Under the pieces are notes generated by a model. That model searched no databases. It was given only the letters and a program-made list of their open reading frames with translations, and was not told the DNA's origin. Below are positions 26,002 through 34,869 of a stretch of DNA of 64,000 nucleotides, piece after piece. The stretch's first letter is position 1. Each line of letters opens with the position of its first letter. The position numbers and the translations under genes are program-made. This DNA is from Azospirillum cavernae. GTDB lineage: Bacteria; Pseudomonadota; Alphaproteobacteria; Azospirillales; Azospirillaceae. Location: positions 358,001 to 422,000 of the forward strand of contig NZ_QYUL01000005.1 in assembly GCF_003590795.1 (NCBI RefSeq), written 5' to 3'.

Positions 26002-27111
26002 ATGAGCGCCCCCAGCTTTAACGCCCCCAGCTTTCATCCCCTGACCATCCGGGATTGCCGCCGGGAAACCGCCGACACCGTGTCGCTGCTGTTCGACGTG
26101 CCGCCGGAATTGGCCGAGCGTTACCGCTTCGTCCAGGGCCAGCATCTGACCTTGAAGACCATCATCAACGGGGAAGAGGCGCGGCGGTCCTACTCCATCT
26201 GCTCCGGCGTGGACGAGGGGGAGTTGCGCGTCGCCGTCAAGCGGGTGGAGGGCGGCCTGTTCTCCAACCACGCCAACGACGCGCTGGCCCCCGGCATGGT
26301 CATCGACGTGATGACGCCGATGGGCCGCTTCACCACCCCGCTGGATCCGACGGCGGCGCGGCGCTACGTCGCCTTCGCGGCGGGCAGCGGCATCACGCCG
26401 ATCCTGTCGATCATCAAAACCGTGCTGGCGCGCGAGCCGCACAGCCAATTTTTGCTGATTTACGGCAACCGCGCCGTCTCGTCGATCATCTTCCGCGAAG
26501 AGCTGGAGGATCTGAAGAACCGCCATATGGGGCGGTTGGCGATCCATCATCTGTTGAGCCGCGAGCCGGAAGAGGCGGGCTTGCTGTCGGGCCGCATCGG
26601 CGCCGATCTGGTGCGTGACCTGTGCGCCGGGCAACTCGACGCCGCCAGCGTGGACGCCGCGTTCCTCTGCGGCCCGCAAGCGATGGTGGAGGAGGTGCGC
26701 GACGCGCTGGCCGCAGCCGGAACCCCGGCGGAGCGCATCCATCTGGAACTGTTCGGCACGTCCGCTGATCGCCGACCGCCCGCCCCGGCGAAGGCCGCGA
26801 CCGACGGCGTGGCGGACGGCCCGGCGGACGGGGCGACCATCGCCATTCTTCAGGACGGCAAGCGGCGCGAATTCACCCTGGCCTATGACGGCGACACCAT
26901 CCTGGACGCCGCCCACCGCCACGGCGCCGACCTGCCCTATTCCTGCAAATCCGGCGTCTGCTGCACCTGCCGGGCCAAAATCCGCGAAGGCAAGGTGTCG
27001 ATGGCCGAGAACTATTCCCTGGAACCGTGGGAGGTCGAGGCCGGTTACGTCCTGACCTGCCAATCGCGCCCGCTGACCGAGCGGGTGGTGATCGACTTCG
27101 ACGCCCCTTGA
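26002..27111 (+). CDS. paaE: Phenylacetyl-CoA 1,2-epoxidase reductase PaaE
   Basis: 369-residue NADPH-dependent reductase that feeds electrons to PaaA. The FAD-binding domain has RRSYSIC, and the NAD(P) domain has AAGSGITPILS and LCGPQAMVEEV. The C-terminal plant-type [2Fe-2S] domain uses C315, C320, C323 and C353 (CKSGVCCTC ... LTCQS). Domain order FAD-NAD-Fe2S and length match PaaE. Confidence 0.96.
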   Translation: MSAPSFNAPSFHPLTIRDCRRETADTVSLLFDVPPELAERYRFVQGQHLTLKTIINGEEARRSYSICSGVDEGELRVAVKRVEGGLFSNHANDALAPGMVIDVMTPMGRFTTPLDPTAARRYVAFAAGSGITPILSIIKTVLAREPHSQFLLIYGNRAVSSIIFREELEDLKNRHMGRLAIHHLLSREPEEAGLLSGRIGADLVRDLCAGQLDAASVDAAFLCGPQAMVEEVRDALAAAGTPAERIHLELFGTSADRRPPAPAKAATDGVADGPADGATIAILQDGKRREFTLAYDGDTILDAAHRHGADLPYSCKSGVCCTCRAKIREGKVSMAENYSLEPWEVEAGYVLTCQSRPLTERVVIDFDAP

Positions 27112-27182
27112 GGGACGCAAGCGCCAACCGCCAGACCGCCAACCGCCCGCTCAAACAACCAAGCAAAATGGGAAACGCCCGC

Positions 27183-28871
27183 ATGACCACGACCCCGCAG
27201 AGCCTGTTCGCCACCCACGAAGCCACGCTGCGCAAGGCGGTGGACGCCTGCCGCAGCCGCGCCTATTGGTCGGCCTACCCGGAAATGCCCAGCCCGCGCG
27301 CCTATGGCGAAACGGCGGCGGCGGATGGCGAGGCGGCGTTGGCGGCCTACCGCGACCAGCCCTTTCCGCTGGATCAGCCGGGCGTGACCGGAACGGCGGG
27401 GGGCGAGCGGTCGCCCTTCGGCTTTGCGTTGGGCGTCACCTACCCGGTGTCGGACATCGACGCGCTGCTGGCGGCGGCGAAGGCGGCGATGCCGGGCTGG
27501 CGCAAGGCCGGTCCCGATGGCCGGGCGGGGGTCTGTCTGGAAATCCTGAAGCGGTTGAACGCGCGCAGCTTTGAAATCGCCAACGCGGTCATGCACACCA
27601 CGGGTCAGGCCTTCATGATGGCCTTCCAGGCGGGCGGCCCGCACGCGCAAGATCGCGGGCTTGAGGCCGTCGCCTATGGCTGGAAGGCGATGACCGATCA
27701 GGCCCCGACCGCGCGTTGGGAAAAGCCGCAGGGCAAGAACCCGCCGCTGGTGATGGACAAGCGGTTCGAGGTGGTCGGGCGCGGCGTCGGGCTGGTGATC
27801 GGCTGCGCCACCTTCCCGACCTGGAACGGCTATCCCGGCCTGTTCGCCAGCCTCGTCACCGGCAACGCCGTCATCGTGAAGCCGGGGCCGACGGCGATCC
27901 TGCCGCTGGCCATCACCGTCAAGATCGCCCGCGAGGTGCTGGCCGAGGCCGGGCTTGACCCGAATCTCGTGACTCTGGCCATCGGCGACAGCATCGCCAA
28001 GGATCTGGCCCTGCGGCCCGAGGTGGCGGTGATCGACTACACCGGCTCGACCGGCTTCGGCGATTGGCTGGAGCAGAACGCCCGTCAGGCCCAGGTCTAC
28101 ACCGAAAAGGCGGGCGTCAACACCGTCACCATCGACAGCACGGACGATCCCAAGGGCATGGTCCGCAACCTCGCCTTCACGCTCAGCCTTTATTCCGGCC
28201 AGATGTGCACGACGACGCAGGTCTTCTTCGTGCCCAAGGACGGCATTGCGACCGGGGCGGAGCGGATGAGCTTCGATCAGGTGGCCGCCGCGCTGGCTGG
28301 CGGCGTGGACAAGTTCCTGTCCGATCCCGAACGCGCGGTGGAGGTGCTGGGCGCCATCCAATCGCCCGCCACGCTGGCCCGCATCGACAGCGCGGCGAAA
28401 CTCGGCACGGTGGTGTTGCCGTCCCGCGCCATCGCCCACCCGAAATTCCCTGACGCGCAGGTCCGCACCCCGTTGATCCTGACCATGGACGCCAGCGAGG
28501 AGGAGAAATATGGCGAGGAGCTGTTCGGCCCCATCGCCATCATCGTCAAAACCGACTCCACGGCGGACAGCCTGGAGCGCGCCGCCCGCCTGACCCGGAC
28601 CAAGGGCGCGTTGACCGCCGGTCTCTATTCCAGCGATCCGGCGGTGATCGAGCAAGCGACCGAGGCGTTCGTCGAGGCGGGCGTCGCCCTGTCGGTCAAT
28701 CTGACCGGCGGCGTCTTCGTCAACCAATCGGCGGCCTTCAGCGATTTCCACGGCACCGGGGCCAACCCGGCGGCCAACGCCGCGCTGTGCGATCTGGCCT
28801 TTGTCGCCAACCGCTTCCGCGTCGTGCAGAGCCGCGTTCCGGCGCCCGTCGTTTCGGAGGCCGCCCAATGA
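27183..28871 (+). CDS. paaN: Phenylacetic acid degradation aldehyde dehydrogenase PaaN (no MaoC domain)
   Basis: 562-residue aldehyde dehydrogenase of the PaaN type, oxidising the semialdehyde formed after ring opening. The catalytic Cys is C342 (GQMCTT); VYTEKAGVN probably carries the general-base Glu. The cofactor-fold residues lie around VIGCATFPTWNGYPGLFASL and TGSTGFGDWL. Unlike E. coli PaaZ it lacks the C-terminal MaoC hydratase that hydrolyses oxepin-CoA, so that step needs another enzyme. ATG 27183 is used; ATG 27168 is an alternative. The stop overlaps paaG (ATGA). Confidence 0.93.
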   Translation: MTTTPQSLFATHEATLRKAVDACRSRAYWSAYPEMPSPRAYGETAAADGEAALAAYRDQPFPLDQPGVTGTAGGERSPFGFALGVTYPVSDIDALLAAAKAAMPGWRKAGPDGRAGVCLEILKRLNARSFEIANAVMHTTGQAFMMAFQAGGPHAQDRGLEAVAYGWKAMTDQAPTARWEKPQGKNPPLVMDKRFEVVGRGVGLVIGCATFPTWNGYPGLFASLVTGNAVIVKPGPTAILPLAITVKIAREVLAEAGLDPNLVTLAIGDSIAKDLALRPEVAVIDYTGSTGFGDWLEQNARQAQVYTEKAGVNTVTIDSTDDPKGMVRNLAFTLSLYSGQMCTTTQVFFVPKDGIATGAERMSFDQVAAALAGGVDKFLSDPERAVEVLGAIQSPATLARIDSAAKLGTVVLPSRAIAHPKFPDAQVRTPLILTMDASEEEKYGEELFGPIAIIVKTDSTADSLERAARLTRTKGALTAGLYSSDPAVIEQATEAFVEAGVALSVNLTGGVFVNQSAAFSDFHGTGANPAANAALCDLAFVANRFRVVQSRVPAPVVSEAAQ

Positions 28872-29677
28872 GCGACGTCGCCATGACCAGCGAAAAAACC
28901 ATCCTCCTGACCATCGCCGACGGCGTGGCCACCATCACGCTGAACCGGCCCGACCGGCTGAACAGCTTCACCGCCGCCATGCACGCCGAATTGCGCGAGG
29001 CGCTGGCCGAGGTGCAGGACGACAAGACGGTGCGCTGCGTCCTGCTGACCGGGGCCGGGCGCGGTTTCTGCGCCGGGCAGGATCTGTCCGACCGGGCGGT
29101 GGCGCCGGGAACGCAGGGGCCGGATTTGGGCGTGTCCATCGAGACCAATTACAACCCGCTGGTCCGCAGCCTGCGCGCCTTGCCGATGCCGGTGATCTGC
29201 GCCGTGAACGGCGTGGCGGCGGGGGCCGGGGCCAATCTGGCGCTGGCCTGCGACATCGTGTTGGCGGCGCGTTCGGCCAGCTTCATTCAGGCCTTCTGCA
29301 AGATCGGGCTGCTGCCCGATTCCGGCGGCACCTGGACCCTGCCGCGTCTGGTCGGCCACGCCCGCGCCATGGGTCTGGCGATGCTGGGCGACAAGCTGTC
29401 GGCGGAGCAGGCCGAAGCCTGGGGCATGATCTGGAAGGCGGTGGACGACGACAAATTGGCCGGGGAGGCGCTGGCGCTGGCCCGTCATCTGGCGACGCAG
29501 CCGACCAAGGGGTTGGGCTTCATCAAGCAGGCGCTCAACGCCTCCTCCACCAACGATCTGGACGCGCAGCTTGATCTGGAGCGCGATCTCCAGCGCGAGG
29601 CTGGACACACGGAGGATTACCGCGAGGGCGTCGCCGCCTTCGTCGGCAAACGCGCGCCGCAGTTCCAGGGACGGTGA
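28868..29677 (+). CDS. paaG: 1,2-epoxyphenylacetyl-CoA isomerase PaaG
   Basis: 269-residue crotonase-fold isomerase that converts the ring epoxide into oxepin-CoA. The oxyanion hole is GRGFCAGQDL and NGVAAGAGANLALACD. The single catalytic Asp is in GLLPDSGGTW, as known for PaaG, in place of the two Glu of hydratases. Translationally coupled to paaN; the next start lies 2 bp after its stop. Confidence 0.94.
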   Translation: MSDVAMTSEKTILLTIADGVATITLNRPDRLNSFTAAMHAELREALAEVQDDKTVRCVLLTGAGRGFCAGQDLSDRAVAPGTQGPDLGVSIETNYNPLVRSLRALPMPVICAVNGVAAGAGANLALACDIVLAARSASFIQAFCKIGLLPDSGGTWTLPRLVGHARAMGLAMLGDKLSAEQAEAWGMIWKAVDDDKLAGEALALARHLATQPTKGLGFIKQALNASSTNDLDAQLDLERDLQREAGHTEDYREGVAAFVGKRAPQFQGR

Positions 29678-29679
29678 CG

Positions 29680-31197
29680 ATGCGGCCCCTTCCCCCCTCC
29701 ACCATCGTTGGCGTGGTCGGCAGCGGCGCCATGGGCCAGGGCATCGCCCAGGTCGCCGCGCAGGCCGGTCATCCGGTGCGGCTGGTCGACGCCCGCCCCG
29801 GCGCGGCGGCGTCCGCCGTCGCCGCCATCGCCAAGACGCTGAACGGGCTGGTCGACAAGGGCAAACGGACGGCGGCGGAGCGCGACGCGACGCTCAATCG
29901 GCTGACCGCCGTGGACGGCCTGCCCGATCTGGCCCCCGCCGGGTTGGTGATCGAGGCGATTGTCGAGGATCTCGACGTCAAGCGCCGCTTGTTCGCCGAG
30001 CTTGAAAGCGTCGTCGGTCCCGACGCCATTCTGGCGACCAACACCTCCTCCCTCTCCGTCACCGCCATCGCGGCGGGGGTGGCGCGGCCCGAACGGTTGG
30101 CCGGGTTGCATTTCTTCAACCCTGCGCCGCTGATGGCGCTGGTGGAGATCGTCAGCGGTCTGGCGACCGATCCAACCATCGCCGCCACCCTGTTCGACAC
30201 CGCGCGGGCCTGGGGCAAAAGCCCGGTGCGCTGCCGCTCGACCCCCGGCTTCATCGTCAACCGGGTGGCCCGCCCCTTCTACGCCGAAGGGCTGCGGCTG
30301 TTGCAGGAGCAGGTGGGCGATCCCGCCAGCATCGACGCCATCCTGCGCGAGTCCGGCGGCTTCCGCATGGGGCCGTTCGAGCTGATGGATCTGATCGGCC
30401 ATGACGTGAATTTCGCCGTCACCCGCTCCGTCCACGCCGCTTACTTCGGCGACCCGCGTTTTCAGCCCTCGCTGATCCAGCAAGAGTTGGTGGACGCCGG
30501 GCGCTTGGGCCGCAAGAGCGGGCGCGGCTTTTACGATCACAGCCCCGGCGCCGACCGCCCGGCCATAGCCAGCCTACCCGCCGAGCCGCGTCCGTCGCGG
30601 GTGGTGGTTCAGGGCGACCTTGGCCCGGCGTCGGCTCTGCCCGGCCTGCTGCGCGCCGCCGGGGTGAGCGTGGAGGAGGAGCCGGGCGGCGGTCTGCTGA
30701 TCGTCGATGGCGTGACCTTGGCGTTGACCGATGGGCGCAGCGCCGGACAGCGCGCGGCGGAAGACGGCCTGAAGCCGCTGGTCATGTTCGATCTGGCGCT
30801 GGATTACGCGACGGCGACCCGCGTGGCCATCGCCAGAACCAACGCCACATCCGATGACGCGCTTGCCGTCGCCGCCGGGCTGTTCGCCGCGCTGGGCAAG
30901 GCCGTGACCGTGCTGGACGATTTGCCCGGCATGGCGGTTTTGCGCACCGTCGCCATGCTGGCGAACGAGGCGGCGGATGCGGTTGCGCAGGGCGTCGCCA
31001 GCGCCGCCGACATCGACACCGCCATGACCAAGGGCGTGAATTACCCGCTGGGGCCGCTGGCCTGGGCCGAACGGATCGGGTTGAGCCGCGTTCTGGGCGC
31101 GCTCGACGCGCTGGCCCGGACCTATGGCGAGGACCGTTACCGCGCCTCGGCCCTGTTGCGCCGCAAAATCTGGGAAGGAACCCGCTTCCATGACTGA
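29680..31197 (+). CDS. paaH: 3-hydroxyadipyl-CoA dehydrogenase PaaH
   Basis: 505-residue NAD+-dependent 3-hydroxyacyl-CoA dehydrogenase. The N-terminal Rossmann motif is VGVVGSGAMGQGIAQ. The active-site region has TNTSSLSVT and HFFNPAPLMALVEIV (catalytic His), with the FIVNRVARPFYAEGL linker. The C-terminal half holds a second helical 3HCDH domain (NYPLGPLAWAERIG), as in PaaH. ATG 29680 is chosen over a GTG at 29674, which sits too close to the AGGGA site. It overlaps paaI by 8 bp. Confidence 0.94.
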   Translation: MRPLPPSTIVGVVGSGAMGQGIAQVAAQAGHPVRLVDARPGAAASAVAAIAKTLNGLVDKGKRTAAERDATLNRLTAVDGLPDLAPAGLVIEAIVEDLDVKRRLFAELESVVGPDAILATNTSSLSVTAIAAGVARPERLAGLHFFNPAPLMALVEIVSGLATDPTIAATLFDTARAWGKSPVRCRSTPGFIVNRVARPFYAEGLRLLQEQVGDPASIDAILRESGGFRMGPFELMDLIGHDVNFAVTRSVHAAYFGDPRFQPSLIQQELVDAGRLGRKSGRGFYDHSPGADRPAIASLPAEPRPSRVVVQGDLGPASALPGLLRAAGVSVEEEPGGGLLIVDGVTLALTDGRSAGQRAAEDGLKPLVMFDLALDYATATRVAIARTNATSDDALAVAAGLFAALGKAVTVLDDLPGMAVLRTVAMLANEAADAVAQGVASAADIDTAMTKGVNYPLGPLAWAERIGLSRVLGALDALARTYGEDRYRASALLRRKIWEGTRFHD

Positions 31198-31642
31198 GAC
31201 CCCGCCCAGCATGACGCCGCAAGACACCGCCGACGCGGTCGGGCGCGGCATGTACGAACGCGATTATTGCGCCCAGTCCCACGGCATCGAACTGGCCGCC
31301 ATCGCGCCGGGCTTTTCCCGGATGACCATGACCGTGCGCAAGGACATGGTGAACGGTCACGACATCGGCCATGGCGGCATGACCTTCACGCTGGCCGACA
31401 CCGCCTTCGCCTACGCCTGCAACGCCGACAACCATGTGACGGTGGCGTCGGGCTGCTCCATCAGCTTCCCCGCCCCGGCCCGTCTGGGCGACGTGCTCAC
31501 GGCGGAATGCCGGGTGGTGCATCAGGGCGGTCGGTCGGGCGTGTACGACACCGTCGTCACCAACCAGGACGGCGTGATCGTCGGCCTGTTCCGTGGCCAA
31601 TCCGCCCGTTTGAAGGGGCAACGGGTCGTGGACGTCGGTTGA
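31190..31642 (+). CDS. paaI: Hotdog thioesterase PaaI
   Basis: 150-residue acyl-CoA thioesterase that rescues CoA from stalled ring-hydroxylated or dead-end phenylacetyl-CoA products. The hotdog core shows GHDIGHGGMTFTLADTAFAYACN, in which the catalytic Asp is that of TLADTAF, and VASGCSISF. The start overlaps the end of paaH. Confidence 0.93.
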   Translation: MTETPPSMTPQDTADAVGRGMYERDYCAQSHGIELAAIAPGFSRMTMTVRKDMVNGHDIGHGGMTFTLADTAFAYACNADNHVTVASGCSISFPAPARLGDVLTAECRVVHQGGRSGVYDTVVTNQDGVIVGLFRGQSARLKGQRVVDVG

Positions 31643-31687
31643 CCGACGCCGCCCGCCCCCCAGCTTGATTTTCAGGAGCCGCGTGTC

Positions 31688-32896
31688 ATGACCGAAGCCT
31701 TTCTTTGCGACGCCGTCCGCACCCCCTTTGGCCGTTACGGCGGCGGACTGGCGACGGTGCGCCCCGACGATCTGGCCGCCGTGCCGTTGAAGGCGCTGAT
31801 GGCGCGCAACCCCGGCGTCGATTGGGCGGCGGTGGACGACGTGATCCTCGGCTGCGCCAACCAGGCGGGGGAAGACAACCGCAACGTCGCCCGCATGGCC
31901 GTTCTGTTGGCCGGTCTGCCGGACGTCGTGCCGGGAACCACCGTCAACCGGCTGTGCGGGTCGGGGATGGACAGCATCGGCATGGCCGCCCGCGCCATCA
32001 AGGCCGGTGAGGCCGAGCTGATGATCGCGGGCGGCGTGGAAAGCATGACCCGCGCGCCCTTCGTCATGGGCAAGGCCGACAGCGCCTTTTCCCGCGCCGC
32101 CGACATCTTCGACACCACCATCGGCTGGCGCTTCGTCAACCCGGCTATGAAGGCGCAGTTCGGCATCGACAGCATGCCGGAGACCGCCGAGAACGTCGCC
32201 GCCGAGTATCGGATCAGCCGCGCCGACCAGGACGCTTTCGCCCTGCGCAGCCAACAGCGCGCCGCCCGCGCCCAAGCCGCCGGACGCTTCGCCCGCGAGA
32301 TCGTTCCGGTGTCGATCCCCCGCCGCAAGGGCGAGCCGGTGATCGTGTCCGAAGACGAGCATCTGCGCCCCGACACGACGCTGGAGGCGCTGGCCAAGCT
32401 CGGCACGCCCTTCCGCAAGGAGGGCGGCAGCGTCACGGCGGGCAACGCGTCGGGCGTCAACGACGGCGCGGCGGCGGTGATCGTCGCCTCCGCCGACGCG
32501 GTGCGCCGCTATGGCCTGACGCCCCGCGCCCGCATCGTCGGCATGGGCGTGGCGGGGGTGCCGCCGCGCGTCATGGGCATCGGCCCGGCCCCGGCCTCGC
32601 AAAAGCTGCTGGCCCGGCTTGGTCTGACCATCGCCGACATGGACGTGATCGAACTGAACGAGGCGTTCGCGGCGCAAGGTCTGGCGGTGCTGCGCGAACT
32701 GGGGCTGCCCGACGATTCCGACCATGTGAACCCGAACGGCGGCGCCATCGCGCTGGGCCACCCGTTGGGGGCCAGCGGCGCCCGTCTGGTCGCCACCGCC
32801 GTGATGGAGTTGGAAGACCGCAAGGCCGCCCGCGCGCTCTGCACCATGTGCATCGGCGTCGGCCAGGGCATCGCCATGATCCTTGAGCGGGTCTAA
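31688..32896 (+). CDS. paaJ: 3-oxoadipyl-CoA / 3-oxo-5,6-dehydrosuberyl-CoA thiolase PaaJ
   Basis: 402-residue thiolase that releases acetyl-CoA and, in the last step, succinyl-CoA. The nucleophilic Cys lies in NRLCGSGMDSIG. The second His is in NPNGGAIALGHPLGASGAR and the acid-base Cys in LCTMCIGVGQG. The early DAVRTPFGRYGG and the NPGVDW segment are typical of PcaF/PaaJ thiolases. TTCAGGAG lies 9 nt before the ATG. Confidence 0.94.
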   Translation: MTEAFLCDAVRTPFGRYGGGLATVRPDDLAAVPLKALMARNPGVDWAAVDDVILGCANQAGEDNRNVARMAVLLAGLPDVVPGTTVNRLCGSGMDSIGMAARAIKAGEAELMIAGGVESMTRAPFVMGKADSAFSRAADIFDTTIGWRFVNPAMKAQFGIDSMPETAENVAAEYRISRADQDAFALRSQQRAARAQAAGRFAREIVPVSIPRRKGEPVIVSEDEHLRPDTTLEALAKLGTPFRKEGGSVTAGNASGVNDGAAAVIVASADAVRRYGLTPRARIVGMGVAGVPPRVMGIGPAPASQKLLARLGLTIADMDVIELNEAFAAQGLAVLRELGLPDDSDHVNPNGGAIALGHPLGASGARLVATAVMELEDRKAARALCTMCIGVGQGIAMILERV

Positions 32897-32966
32897 GCCC
32901 GCCCACGCCACCGTCCCAACCGGCCAAAAAAGCGCCGGACTCCAGGAAAAACGGGAGAAACGCACC

Positions 32967-34277
32967 ATGAGCACCACGACTGCCAGCGCCACCGCCGCCC
33001 TCGACCAGTACGAGACCGCCAGCCGCGACGCGATCGCGGCGATGCAGACCGAACGGCTGGCCTGGTCGCTGCGCCACAGCTACGACAACGTCGCCGCCTT
33101 TCGCGCCAAATGCGAGGCGAAGGGCGTGCATCCCGACGATTTCAAGGAACTGAGGGATCTGGCGCTGTTCCCCTTCACGGTGAAGGATGATCTGCGCCAG
33201 AACTACCCGTTCGGCATGTTCGCCGTGCCGATGGAGGACATTGTCCGCGTCCACGCCTCCAGCGGCACCACCGGGCGGCCGACCGTCGTCGGCTACACCA
33301 AGCACGACATCGACGTTTGGGCGGAGGTGGTCGCCCGCTCCATCCGGGCGGCGGGCGGCAAGCGCGGCGACCGCGTGCACATCGCCTATGGCTACGGCCT
33401 GTTCACCGGCGGGCTTGGCGCCCATTACGGGGCGGAGCGGCTGGGCTGCACCGTCATTCCCATGTCGGGCGGGCAGACGGAAAAGCAGGTCCAACTGATT
33501 ATGGACTTCAAACCGTCCATCATCATGGTGACGCCGTCCTACATCCTGAACATCGCCGAGGAGATGGTCCGCCAGGGAATCAGCCCGCGCGAAACCAGCC
33601 TGCGCGTCGGCATCTTCGGCGCCGAACCCTGGACCGGGGCGATGCGCGGCGAGATCGAAAAGACCTTCAACATCCACGCCGTGGACATTTACGGCCTGTC
33701 CGAAGTGATGGGGCCGGGCGTGGCCTCGGAATGCGTCGAGACCAAAGACGGGCCGGTCATCTGGGAGGATCATTTCTACCCCGAGATCATCGACCCCGAC
33801 AGCGGCGAGGTTCTGCCCGACGGCGCCTATGGCGAGCTGGTCTTCACCACCTTGACCAAGCAGGGCATGCCGGTCATCCGCTACCGCACCCGTGACCTAA
33901 CCCGCCTGCTGCCGCCCACCGCGCGGGGGATGCGGCGGATGGACAAGATCACCGGCCGGTCGGACGACATGCTCATCATTCGCGGCGTGAATGTCTTCCC
34001 GACCCAGATCGAGGAGTTGATTTGCAAGGACGCCGCGCTCGCCCCGCATTACGAACTGGTGGTCAGCCGCGACGGCCATCTCGACAGCCTCGCCATCCGG
34101 GTGGAGGCCAACCCCGACACCCACCCGTCGGAATGGGACCGCCACGCCAAGATGCTGCAACACTCGATCAAGTCGCGGGTCGGCATCAGCACGGCGGTGG
34201 AACTGGTCGAACAGGGCGGCGTCGCCCGCTCCATCGGCAAGGCCAAGCGCGTGCGGGATTTGCGTCCGAAGGCGTGA
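32967..34277 (+). CDS. paaK: Phenylacetate-CoA ligase PaaK
   Basis: 436-residue AMP-forming ligase that activates phenylacetate, the entry step of the pathway. The P-loop is HASSGTTGRPTVVGYT, the adenine site is YGLSEVMGPGVASEC, and the hinge and C-terminal motif is GRSDDMLIIRGVNVFPTQIEE. The closing SIGKAKRVRD is also usual. Length is typical. GGGAG precedes the ATG. It is the last recognised gene of the operon. Confidence 0.96.
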   Translation: MSTTTASATAALDQYETASRDAIAAMQTERLAWSLRHSYDNVAAFRAKCEAKGVHPDDFKELRDLALFPFTVKDDLRQNYPFGMFAVPMEDIVRVHASSGTTGRPTVVGYTKHDIDVWAEVVARSIRAAGGKRGDRVHIAYGYGLFTGGLGAHYGAERLGCTVIPMSGGQTEKQVQLIMDFKPSIIMVTPSYILNIAEEMVRQGISPRETSLRVGIFGAEPWTGAMRGEIEKTFNIHAVDIYGLSEVMGPGVASECVETKDGPVIWEDHFYPEIIDPDSGEVLPDGAYGELVFTTLTKQGMPVIRYRTRDLTRLLPPTARGMRRMDKITGRSDDMLIIRGVNVFPTQIEELICKDAALAPHYELVVSRDGHLDSLAIRVEANPDTHPSEWDRHAKMLQHSIKSRVGISTAVELVEQGGVARSIGKAKRVRDLRPKA

Positions 34278-34299
34278 GGTTGAGGAGGTTTTGGTCGGA

Positions 34300-34344
34300 T
34301 TGACAGACAGCCTCATTCGGTATCAATCTTTGATGCCGAATGAG
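34300..34344 (+). promoter_or_regulatory. Promoter and palindromic operator of the ParD-like gene
   Basis: A perfect TTGACA (34300-34305) with TATCAA (34321-34326) 15 bp on. A palindrome with 15-bp arms and a 3-bp centre spans 34312-34344 with one arm mismatch (CTCATTCGG ... CCGAATGAG). It covers the -10 region, as expected for an autorepressed antitoxin gene. Confidence 0.75.
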
Positions 34345-34355
34345 GGAGGCGCGGG

Positions 34356-34649
34356 GTGAGCGGTCGGAATTTCAGCCTGACAGACCGATTGAGTCTGTTC
34401 ATTGACCAGCAGGTCGAAGATGGGCGCCACCAGAACGCCAGCGAGGTCGTTCGGGAGGCGTTGCGCCGTTATCAGGACGATCTGGACGCGGAACGCGCAA
34501 GCCTCGCGGCGATTGAGGCTGTCGCCGACCGTGGAATCGCCGCGATGGAACGCGGGGAATTCCGGTTGGTGACTGGCGCGGAGGACCGGGGCGCTCTGTT
34601 GGGCGATCTCAACCGCCGGGCTGCGGAACGCGCGGCGGTCGCAGCATAG
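34356..34649 (+). CDS. ParD/CopG-type ribbon-helix-helix antitoxin, apparently without toxin
   Basis: 97 residues. The N-terminal ribbon-helix-helix DNA-binding fold is recognisable as NFSLTDRLSLFIDQQVEDG then NASEVVREALRRYQ. The C-terminal charged helix (ERASLAAIEAVADRGIAAMERGEF) would bind a ParE toxin. GTG start with GGGAGG 8 nt upstream. No RelE/ParE frame follows; the next 220 bp hold a weak terminator and repeat copy 3. It may neutralise a toxin encoded elsewhere or be a solitary repressor. Confidence 0.85.
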   Translation: MSGRNFSLTDRLSLFIDQQVEDGRHQNASEVVREALRRYQDDLDAERASLAAIEAVADRGIAAMERGEFRLVTGAEDRGALLGDLNRRAAERAAVAA

Positions 34650-34681
34650 AGATCCTCATCCTGAAGATGCCGTGAGAGAGT

Positions 34682-34708
34682 GAGCGGCAAAGCGGAGTCG
34701 CTCTTTTT
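34682..34708 (+). terminator. Possible terminator of the ParD-like gene
   Basis: Weak 5-bp stem GAGCG / CGCTC followed by TTTTT, 33 bp after the stop. Confidence 0.4.
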
Positions 34709-34722
34709 GCGGCAAGGCTTTG

Positions 34723-34830
34723 CCCCCTCCCTAACCCTCCCCCGCTATGCGGGAGAGGGGACTGCCGCCGCATGTCGACAAAGCTCCAAGCTCCCTCTCC
34801 CGCATAAGCGGGGGAGGGTTGGGGAGGGGG
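34723..34830. repeat. Composite intergenic palindrome, copy 3 (between convergent genes)
   Basis: Same two-hairpin design, with inner loops at GCTATGC and CGCATAAGCG. It lies between the convergent ParD-like and MarC genes. Confidence 0.85.
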
Positions 34831-34869
34831 CAAGCGGCGCGCTTCTTCGCAATCATTTGACAGCTCCCC

